In this document: piece by piece, positions 26,520 through 34,381 of the stretch
How positions within the stretch are numbered: the first letter of the stretch is position 1
Layout: every line of letters begins with the position of its first letter
Source: an uncultured Candidatus Planktophila sp.
GTDB taxonomy: Bacteria > Actinomycetota > Actinomycetes > Nanopelagicales > Nanopelagicaceae
DNA: 64,000 bases
NCBI GenBank assembly: GCA_937975715.1
Contig: CALJUA010000080.1
Coordinates: forward strand, 1 to 64,000
Direction: 5' to 3'
Translations under genes and position numbers: made by a program
The notes under the pieces: generated by a model
Databases searched by the model: none
What the model saw: only the letters and a program-made list of their open reading frames with translations
What the model was told of the DNA's origin: nothing

Positions 26520-28900
26520 AGTTCGCTCACCATATACGAGACCACTCCCCTGTCGATTCGTTTGATTGCCTCTTTACATTGAGGTCGCAATTTATCGGAA
26601 GCTCCAGAAATCTGGGTTAGCAAATCGATGAGCTGTTTCATATTACGAACGAAATCTCCGACAGTCATATCACTGCCCTTCAGTACGCTGCTCAACGAGT
26701 GTCCACTGGCCCATCGGTATGAGGCGTAACAGAATCCAAAGTCTGGCTCTTTCTGTGTCTGAACACCAAAGTCTTCCTCGATATCTTCTAGTTGACTCCA
26801 GATGGAAGCAATGGATGCGAGGGCATTGGCGACGTTTTGATGAGGCATTTTTGGTGAATAGTTTTCGCTGCCACGGCTTTCATAGATAACAGTTGATACA
26901 ACAGATACAAGTTCGGGAGCGGCGAGATTGTCCAATACACCGTTACGGATCGTTTCTGTCAACAAGAGATCTGATTCAGCATAAATCTTCGCAAGGATCT
27001 TGCCTTGTTCAAGCGGTTTTTCACCTTCGATATATCCCAGGTGATTCAAAACATCACAGATGCGATCGAAAGTCTTCGCGATAACGTGTGTTCGATTTTC
27101 TACGCGTTCGCGCAAACCAGCTGATTCACGATTGAGGCGTGCTGCACGTTCAGCGAATCTCGCATGAGTTTCACGATCATTACAAGAGTGGCACTCATGT
27201 TGACGCAACTGACGTCGCAATTTATCGAGTTCATTCTCCATATGCTGGCGTTGACGATTATCAAAAGTACGTCGGCCATCTCGTTTACTAAGAAGTCGTT
27301 CGGTATCTTTAATCTCCATACGGATGCTTGCATACTCTTCAAAGTTACCGAGATGACATACAGCCATCTCTAGCTGCTCTTTTGCTGCAATGTCATTCTT
27401 ACGAATCTGCTTCACAAGTCCGACTACAGCGCGGTCCGCCTGAAATTGAGCAAAGGATGATTCAAGACTGGTTCGTGCTCGCTCGCGACCAAATCGCGCA
27501 ATGAGGTTGATGGACATGTTGTATGAAGGCGTGAAAGAAGATCTCAATGGATATGTACGTGTTGATGCAAGACCGGCGGCAGTTGCTGAATCAACTGTAG
27601 GTGACCATAAGACGACTGCGTTTCCTTCAATGTCGATTCCTCGACGACCGGCTCGACCTGTGAGCTGCGTGTACTCCCCTGGTGTGATTGAAACGTGGCC
27701 TTCACCATTCCACTTAGTGAGCTTCTCTAACACTACGGTTCGCGCTGGCATGTTGATTCCCAGTGCAAGAGTCTCTGTGGCAAAGACTGCTTTCACTAAT
27801 CCTCGCTTGAAGAGATCTTCCACTGCCCCCTTAAAGCTTGGAAGTAAGCCAGCATGGTGTGCGGCAATACCGCGCTCAAGCGCCAATAGCCATTCACGAT
27901 AGCCAAGAACCTCAAGATCTTCTTCGGCGATATTCTGAGTGTAGGCAGTTGCGGTATTGATAATCGCTAGCCGCTCTTCCGCATTGGTCAGCTTGATTCC
28001 TGCTTGAAGACACTGCTTCACCGCCGCGTCACATCCTGCACGCGAGAAGATGAAGGTAATCGCTGGCAAGAGATTCTCACGCTGCAACTTATCGATCACC
28101 TCATCGCGACTGAGGCGGTCTTCTTCGTTGGAGAAACGATCTCGTCGATGTCGCGGAGTACGAACGCGCTTGAGAGCCTGACGTTCGAGCCCAAGAATCT
28201 CAGGGTTGACGCGACCTGGTTCGCTGAAGAGATCGATCAGTCGATTGCCTATCAACACATGTTGATACAACGGGATAGGGCGAACTTCGCTGACAATGAC
28301 ATCTGTCTGGCCACGTACCTCACCCAGCCATTCACCGAACTCTTCGGCATTACTTACTGTTGCTGAAAGAGAAATTACTTGGACGCTCTCCATCAAGTGG
28401 ATGAGAACTTCCTCCCAGACTGCACCGCGGAATTTATCTGCAAGGTAATGAACCTCGTCCATTACAACAGCGCCAAGATTAAGTAATGTCGACGAATTGG
28501 CGTACAACATATTGCGTAAGACTTCGGTAGTCATCACCATGATGTCAGCATCAGAATTGATATTGGTATCTCCGGTAAGGAGCCCAACCCGCTCTTCACC
28601 AAAGCGCGCAACAAACTCGTGATACTTCTGATTTGAAAGCGCCTTTATCGGCGTTGTGTAGAAGCACTTCTTGCCGCGTGCGAGAGAACTAAAAGCGGCG
28701 AACTCCCCTACAACTGTCTTTCCAGCACCGGTGGGAGCGGCGACAAGGACCCCCCTGCCATCTTCAACTGCATGACAGGCGACTATCTGAAACTCATCAA
28801 AACCGAAATCAAATTGTGCGATGAAGTCATTTGTCAGTGGATGTGACGAGCGTTTCTTTGCTGCAGCGTAACGCTCGGCTGGTGTCTCTACAGAACCCAT
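26516..28900 (-). CDS. helY: DEAD/DExH RNA helicase HelY-like
   Basis: A 794-residue superfamily 2 helicase of the Ski2/Mtr4 type typical of actinobacteria. Motif I is AAPTGAGKTVVGE, motif II MDEVHYLAD, motif III SLSATVSNAEEF, and motif VI QLTGRAGRRGIDIEG; a long C-terminal accessory region follows. It probably unwinds structured RNA for decay or processing. The ATG at 28900 (MGSVETPAERY) has GCGGGG upstream and is preferred over an in-frame ATG at 28924 lying deeper in the lipid-kinase gene. It overlaps that gene by 13 bases. Confidence 0.9.
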   Translation of the reverse strand: MGSVETPAERYAAAKKRSSHPLTNDFIAQFDFGFDEFQIVACHAVEDGRGVLVAAPTGAGKTVVGEFAAFSSLARGKKCFYTTPIKALSNQKYHEFVARFGEERVGLLTGDTNINSDADIMVMTTEVLRNMLYANSSTLLNLGAVVMDEVHYLADKFRGAVWEEVLIHLMESVQVISLSATVSNAEEFGEWLGEVRGQTDVIVSEVRPIPLYQHVLIGNRLIDLFSEPGRVNPEILGLERQALKRVRTPRHRRDRFSNEEDRLSRDEVIDKLQRENLLPAITFIFSRAGCDAAVKQCLQAGIKLTNAEERLAIINTATAYTQNIAEEDLEVLGYREWLLALERGIAAHHAGLLPSFKGAVEDLFKRGLVKAVFATETLALGINMPARTVVLEKLTKWNGEGHVSITPGEYTQLTGRAGRRGIDIEGNAVVLWSPTVDSATAAGLASTRTYPLRSSFTPSYNMSINLIARFGRERARTSLESSFAQFQADRAVVGLVKQIRKNDIAAKEQLEMAVCHLGNFEEYASIRMEIKDTERLLSKRDGRRTFDNRQRQHMENELDKLRRQLRQHECHSCNDRETHARFAERAARLNRESAGLRERVENRTHVIAKTFDRICDVLNHLGYIEGEKPLEQGKILAKIYAESDLLLTETIRNGVLDNLAAPELVSVVSTVIYESRGSENYSPKMPHQNVANALASIASIWSQLEDIEEDFGVQTQKEPDFGFCYASYRWASGHSLSSVLKGSDMTVGDFVRNMKQLIDLLTQISGASDKLRPQCKEAIKRIDRGVVSYMVSEL

Positions 28901-29754
28901 GTCAGCCCCGCATCCTTGACGCATTCTGCCGAAATTGGTGCAGGACCGATCCGTTCACCATCAGCGTAAGCGACAGCATTTGCCGAAATCGTGACCTTTT
29001 TTGCTCGCATCGATCGCACGCGCGGATGATGGATATGTGAACCTGAATACACCTTCGGGAAAGTTTTAATGAACTCCACCTTGCTTACTGGTTCGAGGAT
29101 GACAACATCAAAGAGGCCGTCGTGAAGTTGAGCTTGAGGGCAGACATTCATGCCACCGCCATAAGACTTTCCATTGCCAACTGCAACCAACATGGCTTTC
29201 GTAGAAAAGGTCTTTGCATCACATGTGATTTCATATTCAATTGGTGTGAATTGTGGAAGTTCAAGTGCAATAGCGACGTTGTAACGCTGAGGACCTTTAG
29301 GCCATCTCAGCTGATTAGCACGTTCGTTTACAACCGAGTCGAAGCCTGTCGACAAGATTGCTCCAAACCATTCAGAATCTACATTCCCTAGATCGATAGG
29401 GGTTGGTGCGGTCGAGATGACTCTTGTGAGAAAGGGTTCAATCTCCGTCAGTGACCATCCCAAAGTTCGCACAAAGTCATTTCCTGTTCCAGCAGGAACT
29501 ATCGCAAAGGGAACGTGTCGAGGAACGCAGGCCTGCAAGGCGAGATGTGCCAATCCATCCCCACCTACTGCAATTACTCCTTGATACTTCAATGAATCGA
29601 GTTCGTTGGTGAGCAAACGAGTCAGTTCTTCTGCACTACTTGCGGCAAGTGATTGGTAATCAACGCCTGCGGCGGAGAGAAAAGTCGTAACATGTGATGC
29701 AACAAGAGCCCCTCTTCCATTTCCGGAATGAGGGTTGATTGCAATCAGCCACAT
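28888..29754 (-). CDS. Diacylglycerol/lipid kinase family protein
   Basis: A 288-residue DAGK-catalytic-domain protein. It starts INPHSGNGRG, carries the nucleotide motif VGGDGLAHLA (GGDGL rather than the usual GGDGT) and VPAGTGNDFVRTLG, and continues with the beta-rich C-terminal lobe (MLVAVGNGKSYGGG). It likely phosphorylates diacylglycerol or a related lipid. The ATG has a clear AAGGAG site. The Thr-to-Leu change in the loop is a conservative-family deviation worth checking but other residues look intact. Confidence 0.87.
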   Translation of the reverse strand: MWLIAINPHSGNGRGALVASHVTTFLSAAGVDYQSLAASSAEELTRLLTNELDSLKYQGVIAVGGDGLAHLALQACVPRHVPFAIVPAGTGNDFVRTLGWSLTEIEPFLTRVISTAPTPIDLGNVDSEWFGAILSTGFDSVVNERANQLRWPKGPQRYNVAIALELPQFTPIEYEITCDAKTFSTKAMLVAVGNGKSYGGGMNVCPQAQLHDGLFDVVILEPVSKVEFIKTFPKVYSGSHIHHPRVRSMRAKKVTISANAVAYADGERIGPAPISAECVKDAGLTWVL

Positions 29755-29766
29755 AAGACAAACTCC

Positions 29767-30609
29767 TTATGTATCTGGTTGATCGATAGGAGCCGCAGAC
29801 TCAATCGGAGCCGCAGGAAGAATCTCCCCTTCGCCACCTTCGCTCTCCTTGAACTTCTTGGCTCGTCTGCGATCGTTCAGCAGAGCAATTCCGCCCGCCA
29901 TGAAATAGAGAGCAATCAACGGCACTGCAAGTAACAGCATTGAGAGAGGGTCTGCGCTTGGCGTAAAACCGGCGATGAAGAGCGTGATACCGAAAATCCA
30001 CATTCTCCATGGCTTAAGAATCGCCATGCCGCTCAGAAAACCGATGAAGTTAAATGTCACCAAGAAGACGGGAAGTTCGAAAGCGATGCCGAAGAGAAGA
30101 ATGATACGAAGCACGAAATCAAGGTAATCATCGAATTTCACAAGGTTAGAGAGAGCATTTGGAGTAAAGCCGAAGAGGACACGTATAGCAATCGGAAGAA
30201 TGATGTAGCCAAGAGTTGCACCTGCTGCAAAGAATGGAGTTGCCGCTGCAAAGAATGCGATCGAATTTCGCTTCTCTTTTCGGTGAAGTGCTGGAGCGAT
30301 AAATGCCCAGAGTTGATAGAGCCAGATAGGTGCCATCACAATCACGCCGGTAAGGAGAGCGACCTTGATCTGCAGATTGAGTGGACCGAGAACACCATTG
30401 ATATAGAGCGAGCCACAGTGCGTCGCACCCTCTTGTTGAGCCTTCTTAAGGTCGCAGACTGGTTCAGCTAATTTGGTAATGATCGGGTTATAGAGAACCC
30501 ACCCAAATACAAATCCCACCATAATTGCGATGGAAGATTTGACTACACGTCGGCGCAGCTCGCGTAAATGTTCGATAAGCGGCATGCGACCGCCATCTGG
30601 GGTCGCCAT
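29767..30609 (-). CDS. tatC: Sec-independent translocase TatC
   Basis: A 280-residue membrane protein with six predicted transmembrane segments and the cytoplasmic N-terminal motif LIEHLRELRRRVVKS. TatC recognises twin-Arg signal peptides and exports folded proteins. The C-terminus is a charged cytoplasmic tail (EGGEGEILPAAP). It lies 6 bases after tatA; no separate tatB gene is visible here. Confidence 0.94.
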   Translation of the reverse strand: MATPDGGRMPLIEHLRELRRRVVKSSIAIMVGFVFGWVLYNPIITKLAEPVCDLKKAQQEGATHCGSLYINGVLGPLNLQIKVALLTGVIVMAPIWLYQLWAFIAPALHRKEKRNSIAFFAAATPFFAAGATLGYIILPIAIRVLFGFTPNALSNLVKFDDYLDFVLRIILLFGIAFELPVFLVTFNFIGFLSGMAILKPWRMWIFGITLFIAGFTPSADPLSMLLLAVPLIALYFMAGGIALLNDRRRAKKFKESEGGEGEILPAAPIESAAPIDQPDT

Positions 30610-30615
30610 AAGAGA

Positions 30616-30810
30616 TTACTTCTCTGAAGAGTCTTCGCTCTTGCCCTTATCGCCAGGCTCGTCGCTCTTCATCTCCTTCATCTCAGACTTGAAGATACGC
30701 ATAGAGCGACCTAAAGAACGAGCTGAATCAGGAAGACGCTTAGCGCCAAAGAGAACAGTGACGACGATGAGAAGCAGAAGAATGTGGCTTGGCTCGCGTA
30801 GGAATGGCAT
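30616..30810 (-). CDS. tatA: Sec-independent translocase TatA
   Basis: A 64-residue protein with one N-terminal hydrophobic helix (HILLLLIVVTVLFGAKRLPD), an amphipathic helix (SARSLGRSMRIFKSEMKEM) and a charged tail. It forms the Tat pore with TatC. The ATG at 30810 has an AAGGAG ribosome site. The pafC-tatA-tatC order is conserved in actinobacteria. Confidence 0.93.
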   Translation of the reverse strand: MPFLREPSHILLLLIVVTVLFGAKRLPDSARSLGRSMRIFKSEMKEMKSDEPGDKGKSEDSSEK

Positions 30811-30875
30811 GTCAGTGGCTCCTTGAGGTGAAGTAGTACGTTCTTTACGGGCACACGCTATCGCAAGTAAGCGCT

Positions 30876-31784
30876 CTATGGAGCGTAGAGAGCGAGAATA
30901 TTGGCTAAGTCACCTGAGATTTGCCGGCGCAGTTCGGCCGGCTTGAGAAGTGCCAAATCCGGAGAATAGGCCGCAACAGCCCTACGAACCCATTGGGGCG
31001 AGAAAATTTCTATGGCGAGCTCTCCCCCTCGAGGGATCTCTGATACTCCGAGAAGCTCGGCAATAGCTCTCTCCGAACCTGAGACCTTGAAGAGAACCTC
31101 ATCAACTTCTTGATTCGGCTCTGTGATTTTTGTGGCGCTCGCTGCCGTCTCGAGAATTTTCAAGGATTGAATTCGATCAAGACGGAAATTGCGCTGACTA
31201 TTCTGTGTGTGACAGAAGGCCACGAGATAAGTGTGACCGTTCTCGACGCTCACCTCAAGTGGATCCACGGTGCGAACAGTTATCTCATCACGAACTGGCG
31301 AGAGATAGTTTAACTCGACAACTTGGCGGGATGCGATTGCTTTATGAAGAGCTGCAAGGTGGGCAGTGCTCTCTGAGTTGTGAACTTCAATGGACTCACC
31401 AATGAGATTACGCAATTGCGTGATGAGCTTATCGATTTTGGCAATGACGCGGTCATCTTGCTCGGTTGCGCTATCGCGAAGGATTTCAAGTCCAATCAAA
31501 AGTGAAGCTACTTCCAAAGATGTGAGAGCTCGAGGAATATCGAGCGCTTCATGGTTATTAATACTCACAAAACCAGAGTCGAAGAAAATCTCAATCAATT
31601 CATATGGCGTGTATCCAGGCAATCCACACATAGAAAGAGCGGTGAGTTCGTTTGCCATCTCTTTCTCAGTGAGTCCAAACTCGGTAGCAAGCTCTTTGAG
31701 AGAGATATGCGAATGTGTTGAGAGATAAGGAACTAAATCGAGCAGACGCGAAACTTCTTGAATTGGCGCAGTTAACTTAGCCAT
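30876..31784 (-). CDS. pafC: WYL-domain transcriptional regulator PafC
   Basis: A 302-residue protein with an N-terminal winged helix (SHISLKELATEFGLTEKEM, quoted in part) and a WYL domain (ELNYLSPVRDEITVRTVDPLEV). With PafB it forms the mycobacterial DNA-damage response activator, which is LexA/RecA-independent. Its ATG overlaps the pafB stop by 8 bases, so the two subunits are co-translated. The usual upstream proteasome genes are absent (see pafB). Confidence 0.9.
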   Translation of the reverse strand: MAKLTAPIQEVSRLLDLVPYLSTHSHISLKELATEFGLTEKEMANELTALSMCGLPGYTPYELIEIFFDSGFVSINNHEALDIPRALTSLEVASLLIGLEILRDSATEQDDRVIAKIDKLITQLRNLIGESIEVHNSESTAHLAALHKAIASRQVVELNYLSPVRDEITVRTVDPLEVSVENGHTYLVAFCHTQNSQRNFRLDRIQSLKILETAASATKITEPNQEVDEVLFKVSGSERAIAELLGVSEIPRGGELAIEIFSPQWVRRAVAAYSPDLALLKPAELRRQISGDLANILALYAP

Positions 31785-32718
31785 GTTGTGCCACAGCCTT
31801 ATTCAAAATCGAAACTATGGCTTCGCGTAAATCCAGAGGTTCAAGAATGTATGCACTCTCCCCCGCCCAGAGAACTTCACGAATAATATGAGCATCACTT
31901 CGGTATTGAATTTCAGCTATATCCCATTCTGCATCGAGTTCGCTGATGGTGGCATGTGCGCGAAGGGCGGCACCCTTTCCTTTTCGGATAGCAACTCGCG
32001 CTACTGACAAGTCATCTGATTCAAGAAGTTCCATGGCATCGAGAGCTTCTACATCAATAGTGAAGGCGCCTGAGCCACTTTTGGCCGAGACCGAAGATGC
32101 GAAGCGATCTAGTCGGAATGTACGAAGCGCTTGCTTGTCCTTATCCATAGCGATGAGATACCAATACCCACGTGAATTGGAGAGTCGGTAGGGCTCTACA
32201 GTTCGAAGCGAGATAGAGAGGTCTTCGCCTCGATATTCAAAAGCCACAATACGTTTTTCTGTGATTGCCTCAATCAGATCTTCAATCTGCTCGGGAATAT
32301 CGCCAGGAATAGAAGTGATATTGACGATTGCATCGACATCTGAATCAATTCCGAGTGATTTCAATTTGCGAAGCCCGGATTGAGCAGAGCTACCCAGAGC
32401 TGCTTCCCGCCAAAGTTTGCTTGCTTGAGAGAGAAGGGCGATGGAAGTTGCATCAATATCTGATAATTGAAGTGCATAATTTTCGGGTTTGATTCGATAA
32501 CCTGCCTCGTCTTCGAAGAGCGGATCAAAAGTTCCGAGCTCAATATTGATACCGAGTGAGCGAAGATCATCCTTATCACGTTCGAACATGCGATCTTTAG
32601 CCTCAGCATCTCCTGAGTACCCAGCAACCGTCTTAAAGATCTCAGCTTTGGTGAGATATCTCTTTGTAGCAAGTAGTGCAATCGTGAGGTTAACTAACCT
32701 CTCACTCTTCCGAGACAC
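31777..32718 (-). CDS. pafB: WYL-domain transcriptional regulator PafB
   Basis: A 313-residue partner of PafC with the N-terminal helix-turn-helix start SRKSERLVNLTIALLATKRYLTK and a WYL domain (IVAFEYRGEDLSISLRTVEP). The GTG at 32718 overlaps the end of trmI by 17 bases; an in-frame ATG at 32811 would overlap trmI by about 110 bases and is rejected. In most actinobacteria the Pup-proteasome genes (mpa/arc, dop, pup, prcB, prcA, pafA) lie between trmI and pafBC. Here nothing separates them. Confidence 0.9.
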   Translation of the reverse strand: MSRKSERLVNLTIALLATKRYLTKAEIFKTVAGYSGDAEAKDRMFERDKDDLRSLGINIELGTFDPLFEDEAGYRIKPENYALQLSDIDATSIALLSQASKLWREAALGSSAQSGLRKLKSLGIDSDVDAIVNITSIPGDIPEQIEDLIEAITEKRIVAFEYRGEDLSISLRTVEPYRLSNSRGYWYLIAMDKDKQALRTFRLDRFASSVSAKSGSGAFTIDVEALDAMELLESDDLSVARVAIRKGKGAALRAHATISELDAEWDIAEIQYRSDAHIIREVLWAGESAYILEPLDLREAIVSILNKAVAQHG

Positions 32719-33607
32719 CGTATGCGCCCTTTGCTGGACGTCGGCGTCGAGGAAGAACATCAACTCCTGGTGCCATACGTCGTGACTGAATAAGGAAACC
32801 TGTATGGCCAATCATGCGCTGCTGTGGACGCACTGCAAGACCTTCATGGTGCCAACCACGAACCATCGTTTCAGAGCTCTCTGGTTCGGTGAAGCGACCA
32901 TCTTCTTTCAGAGCTTCTGCAGCTGCAGAGAGCTGAGTTGTAGTTGCAACATAAGCGAGGAAGACACCACCTGGGCGAAGAACTTCGGCAGCCATCGCCA
33001 CGCACTCCCATGGCGCCAACATGTCGAGAACAACTCGATCGAATCCTTGAGAAAATTCATGTTCCTGAACTGAGCCGACATCGAGCTGCCAATTGCTAGG
33101 TGTTTCTCCAAAATAATCAGCAACATTTGCTGAAGCAATCTTCGCAAAGTCATCACGACGTTCGACGCTATGAACAAAACCATCTCGCCCGACGGCGCGA
33201 AGAAGCGAGAGAGTGAGTGCGCCGCTTCCAACGCCGGCTTCGAGCACTCGAGCGCCCGGATAGATATCAGCCACACCAACGATCATCGCTGCATCCTTGG
33301 GATAGACGATTGTGGCGCCACGCGGCATGGAGAGAACGTAATCTGCAAGCAGCGGAATAAATGCGGTGAACTTCAGGCCAGCTGTTGTGCTGACGACAGA
33401 CCCTTCAGGTAATCCGATGAGGTCATCGTGGGTAATCCACCCCTTATGTGTGTGCCACTCCTTGCCGGGAGTAATTGTGAAGCTATAAAGCTTTCCTTTG
33501 GGATCGGTGAGTTGAACCCGATCACCGGCTTTGAAGTAGCCACTACCTTTATGAGAAGTCTGAGACACGTGGAGCATCTTAGGCGAGATAACGCGCACCA
33601 CGTACAT
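32702..33607 (-). CDS. trmI: tRNA (adenine-58-N1)-methyltransferase TrmI
   Basis: A 301-residue SAM-dependent enzyme that makes m1A58 in tRNA. An N-terminal barrel-like domain (GDRVQLTDPKGK) precedes the Rossmann methyltransferase with VLEAGVGSGALTLSLLRAVG and the later DRVVLDMLAPWE. The ATG at 33607 leaves a 21-base gap to the divergent gene at 33629; an in-frame ATG at 33577 is an alternative. In mycobacteria trmI and a RecB-like gene are also divergent neighbours. Confidence 0.92.
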   Translation of the reverse strand: MYVVRVISPKMLHVSQTSHKGSGYFKAGDRVQLTDPKGKLYSFTITPGKEWHTHKGWITHDDLIGLPEGSVVSTTAGLKFTAFIPLLADYVLSMPRGATIVYPKDAAMIVGVADIYPGARVLEAGVGSGALTLSLLRAVGRDGFVHSVERRDDFAKIASANVADYFGETPSNWQLDVGSVQEHEFSQGFDRVVLDMLAPWECVAMAAEVLRPGGVFLAYVATTTQLSAAAEALKEDGRFTEPESSETMVRGWHHEGLAVRPQQRMIGHTGFLIQSRRMAPGVDVLPRRRRPAKGAYGVSEE

Positions 33608-33616
33608 ATGACGGGT

Positions 33617-33622
33617 TAAGGT
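33617..33622 (+). promoter_or_regulatory. Leaderless -10 element (TAAGGT) for RecB-like gene
   Basis: TAAGGT ends exactly 6 bases before the ATG at 33629. It lies inside the 21-base gap shared with divergent trmI. On the other strand the same bases read TTAACC, a weak match. Confidence 0.65.
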
Positions 33623-33628
33623 CGCGAT

Positions 33629-34381
33629 ATGGACCAGTTACGTCTCTCCCCTAGCCGCATCAATGACTTCACCAACTGTCCGCAGCTCTATAAATACCGC
33701 GCAATTCTCAATCTCCCTGAGGAGATAAGCCTCGATGCAGAACGCGGAAAATTGGTGCATGCTGTTTTAGAGGATCTCTTTGAACTTCCTCGGGCAGAAC
33801 GCAACCATGAAAGTGCACTCTCAATACTGCCTGTCGCTTGGGAGAAGCAGTTGACAGAGAAACCAGAGTTGGTAGAGCTCATTACAAGTCAGCAAGAGTG
33901 GATGGATCGTGCATCATCGCTCTTGCAGACATATTTTGGACTGGAAGATCCCACTTCTTTTGATTCGACATACCGCGAGCTTCATTTGGAGAAAAACTTT
34001 ACCGAGCAGATCTATCTCCATGGGTATGTAGATCGTTTAGATGTAGCGCCAACTGGCGAGGTGCGGATCGTGGATTACAAAACTGGAAAGGCGCCTAAAC
34101 CTGGATGGGAAGAGAAGGCGCTCTTTCAATTGCGAGTCTATGCACTCCTGTATTGGCGCAACGAAGGCGTGCTTCCTCGATTACTTCAGCTGCTCTACTT
34201 AGGTGATGGAAAGACTGTGAAGAGTTCGCCTAGCGAGAAAGAACTAGAGGCTACCGAGCGCATTTTGCGCAATATCGGCGATGAAATTCTGACTGCAATC
34301 GATACAGATTTCTTTCCTACTAAGAAGAGCAGACTTTGTGATTGGTGTTCTTTTAAGAACATCTGCCCCGCACACAATTAA
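33629..34381 (+). CDS. RecB family exonuclease (PD-(D/E)XK) with Cys cluster
   Basis: A 250-residue nuclease domain. It opens LSPSRINDFTNCPQLYKYR, has the nuclease core GYVDRLDVAPTGEVRIVDYKTGKA, split by the usual spacing, and ends with CDWCSFKNICPAHN. The four Cys (one near residue 17, three at the end) match the iron-sulfur cluster of AddB/Cas4-like nucleases. It is homologous in position to Rv2119. It acts presumably in DNA repair; partners are not known. Confidence 0.88.
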   Translation: MDQLRLSPSRINDFTNCPQLYKYRAILNLPEEISLDAERGKLVHAVLEDLFELPRAERNHESALSILPVAWEKQLTEKPELVELITSQQEWMDRASSLLQTYFGLEDPTSFDSTYRELHLEKNFTEQIYLHGYVDRLDVAPTGEVRIVDYKTGKAPKPGWEEKALFQLRVYALLYWRNEGVLPRLLQLLYLGDGKTVKSSPSEKELEATERILRNIGDEILTAIDTDFFPTKKSRLCDWCSFKNICPAHN

